Part shown: positions 63,303 through 64,000 of the stretch, in pieces | How positions within the stretch are numbered: position 1 is the stretch's first letter | Layout of the letters: each line of letters begins with the position of its first letter | Origin: Sphingomonas sp. AR_OL41 | GTDB taxonomy: Bacteria; Pseudomonadota; Alphaproteobacteria; Sphingomonadales; Sphingomonadaceae | Assembly (NCBI RefSeq): GCF_029911635.1 | Contig: NZ_JARYTI010000004.1 | Span: forward strand, 124,001-188,000 | Length of the DNA: 64,000 nt | Reading direction: 5' to 3' | Program-made: the position numbers and the translations under genes | The notes under the pieces: model-generated | Databases searched by the model: none | What the model was told of the DNA's origin: nothing | Seen by the model: only the letters and a program-made list of their open reading frames with translations

Positions 63303-64000
63303 CCGTCCGCGCCCGCGTCATCCCCTGCCTCGACGTCGCCAATGGCCGCGTCGTCAAGGGCGTCAACTTCGTCGATTTGAAGGACGCGGGCGACCCGGTC
63401 GAACAGGCGCGCGCTTATGACGCGGCGGGTGCCGACGAACTTTGCTTCCTCGACATCACCGCCAGCCATGAGGCACGCGGCACGCTGCTCGACGTCGTGC
63501 GGCGCACGGCCGAGGTGTGCTTCATGCCGCTGACCGTCGGCGGCGGGGTGCGCTCGGTCGAGGATGCCCGCGCGCTGCTGCTGGCCGGTGCCGACAAGGT
63601 CGCCATCAACTCCGCCGCCGTCGCCCGACCCGAGCTGGTCGCCGAACTGGCCGATCGTTTCGGCAGCCAGTGCGTCGTCGCCTCGATCGACGCGCGCCGG
63701 TCCGACGACGGCTGGGAGGTCTTCACCCATGGCGGCCGCCGCGCCACCGGCATCGATGCGGTCGAGCATGCGCGGCGCCTCGCCGAACTCGGTGCGGGCG
63801 AACTGCTCGTCACCTCGATGGACCGCGACGGCACGCGCGACGGCTATGATCTCGTCCTGACGCGCACAATCGCCGACATGGTCGCCGTGCCGGTGGTCGC
63901 CTCGGGCGGGGTCGGCGGACTGGCCGATCTCGTCGCCGGTATCACCCAGGGCCATGCCAGCGCCGTGCTCGCTGCCTCGATCTTTCATTTCGGCGAAGCG
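63299..64000 (+). CDS. hisF: Imidazole glycerol phosphate synthase subunit HisF (partial)
   Basis: The cyclase subunit paired with HisH. The first 234 residues are present: [18 protein letters not shown] with the catalytic Asp12, [31 protein letters not shown] and [17 protein letters not shown] with the second aspartate. The window ends at SIFHFGEA, about 20 residues before the usual end. Confidence 0.96.
   Translation, partial: MTVRARVIPCLDVANGRVVKGVNFVDLKDAGDPVEQARAYDAAGADELCFLDITASHEARGTLLDVVRRTAEVCFMPLTVGGGVRSVEDARALLLAGADKVAINSAAVARPELVAELADRFGSQCVVASIDARRSDDGWEVFTHGGRRATGIDAVEHARRLAELGAGELLVTSMDRDGTRDGYDLVLTRTIADMVAVPVVASGGVGGLADLVAGITQGHASAVLAASIFHFGEA

Overview
The window is a GC-rich, densely packed chromosomal segment of an alphaproteobacterium, most likely Sphingomonas or a close relative (order Sphingomonadales). 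This rests on gene families and order, not on a database search. The lineage markers are the order argS-SPOR-nagZ-scpA-scpB-tatA-tatB-tatC, the pairing of a DUF2155 gene with an NDUFA12-type complex I subunit gene, an ATP12-type F1 chaperone gene, a GTTC-N7-GTTC SOS box, PHA genes, and frequent GTG starts inside 4-bp GTGA stop/start overlaps. No tRNA, rRNA, CRISPR array, prophage or intact transposase was seen. The content is chromosomal core with a few accessory genes and many palindromic intergenic repeats.

Layout. 1-0.25 kb: an entericidin-like lipoprotein. 0.28-6.7 kb (minus): argS, a SPOR protein, nagZ, scpA, scpB, tatA, tatB, tatC. 6.8-8.7 kb: htpG behind a sigma32-type promoter. 9-11.6 kb: phaB converging on phaC. 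11.7-14.3 kb: a DUF1800/DUF1501 pair, the second with a Tat signal. 14.5-18.1 kb: a small secreted protein, a dGTPase and a TPR-SPOR protein. 18.3-36.8 kb (minus): the complete dcw cluster mraZ-rsmH-ftsL-ftsI-murE-murF-mraY-murD-ftsW-murG-murC-murB-ddl-ftsQ-ftsA-ftsZ, nearly all coupled by 1-4 bp overlaps. murD is out of frame at a perfect palindrome. 37-41.8 kb: a small membrane protein, cysteine synthase, a lipoprotein, a PhyH-type dioxygenase, an SOS-box Y-family polymerase and another lipoprotein. 41.9-48.4 kb: an orphan ParA, aat, DUF2155, NDUFA12, a glutaminyl cyclotransferase, a double cold-shock protein, recX and a fatty acyl-AMP ligase. 48.5-53.9 kb: repeats, ribF, a 757-bp gene-poor gap, a glycine-zipper protein, OsmC, small membrane and lipoproteins, and a divergent WYL regulator/GST pair. 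54-57.8 kb (plus): crcB, RluA-type pseudouridine synthase, PaiB-like protein, HAD phosphatase, small membrane protein, ATP12 chaperone. 57.8-60.8 kb (minus): sspB, fumC, a small protein and gmk. 60.9-64 kb (plus): hisB, a YciI-like gene, hisH, hisA and hisF, the last cut by the window end.

How the genes fit together. Most of the window serves envelope growth and division: muropeptide precursor synthesis (murB-G, mraY, ddl), septal machinery (ftsI, ftsW, ftsQ, ftsL, ftsA, ftsZ), two SPOR proteins likely to bind denuded septal glycan, and nagZ for recycling. The Tat genes have at least one clear client in the window, the DUF1501 protein. Other groups serve carbon storage, proteolysis control (sspB, aat), DNA damage tolerance (Y-polymerase, recX) and histidine synthesis.

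No wholly new multi-gene system was found. The best leads are non-coding: a palindromic repeat family that interrupts murD and supplies the murF ribosome-binding site, and a 757-bp gap with an orphan minus-strand terminator, UUCG hairpins and tandem DnaA boxes beside GANTC sites. There is also a MraZ-box-like repeat array upstream of mraZ.
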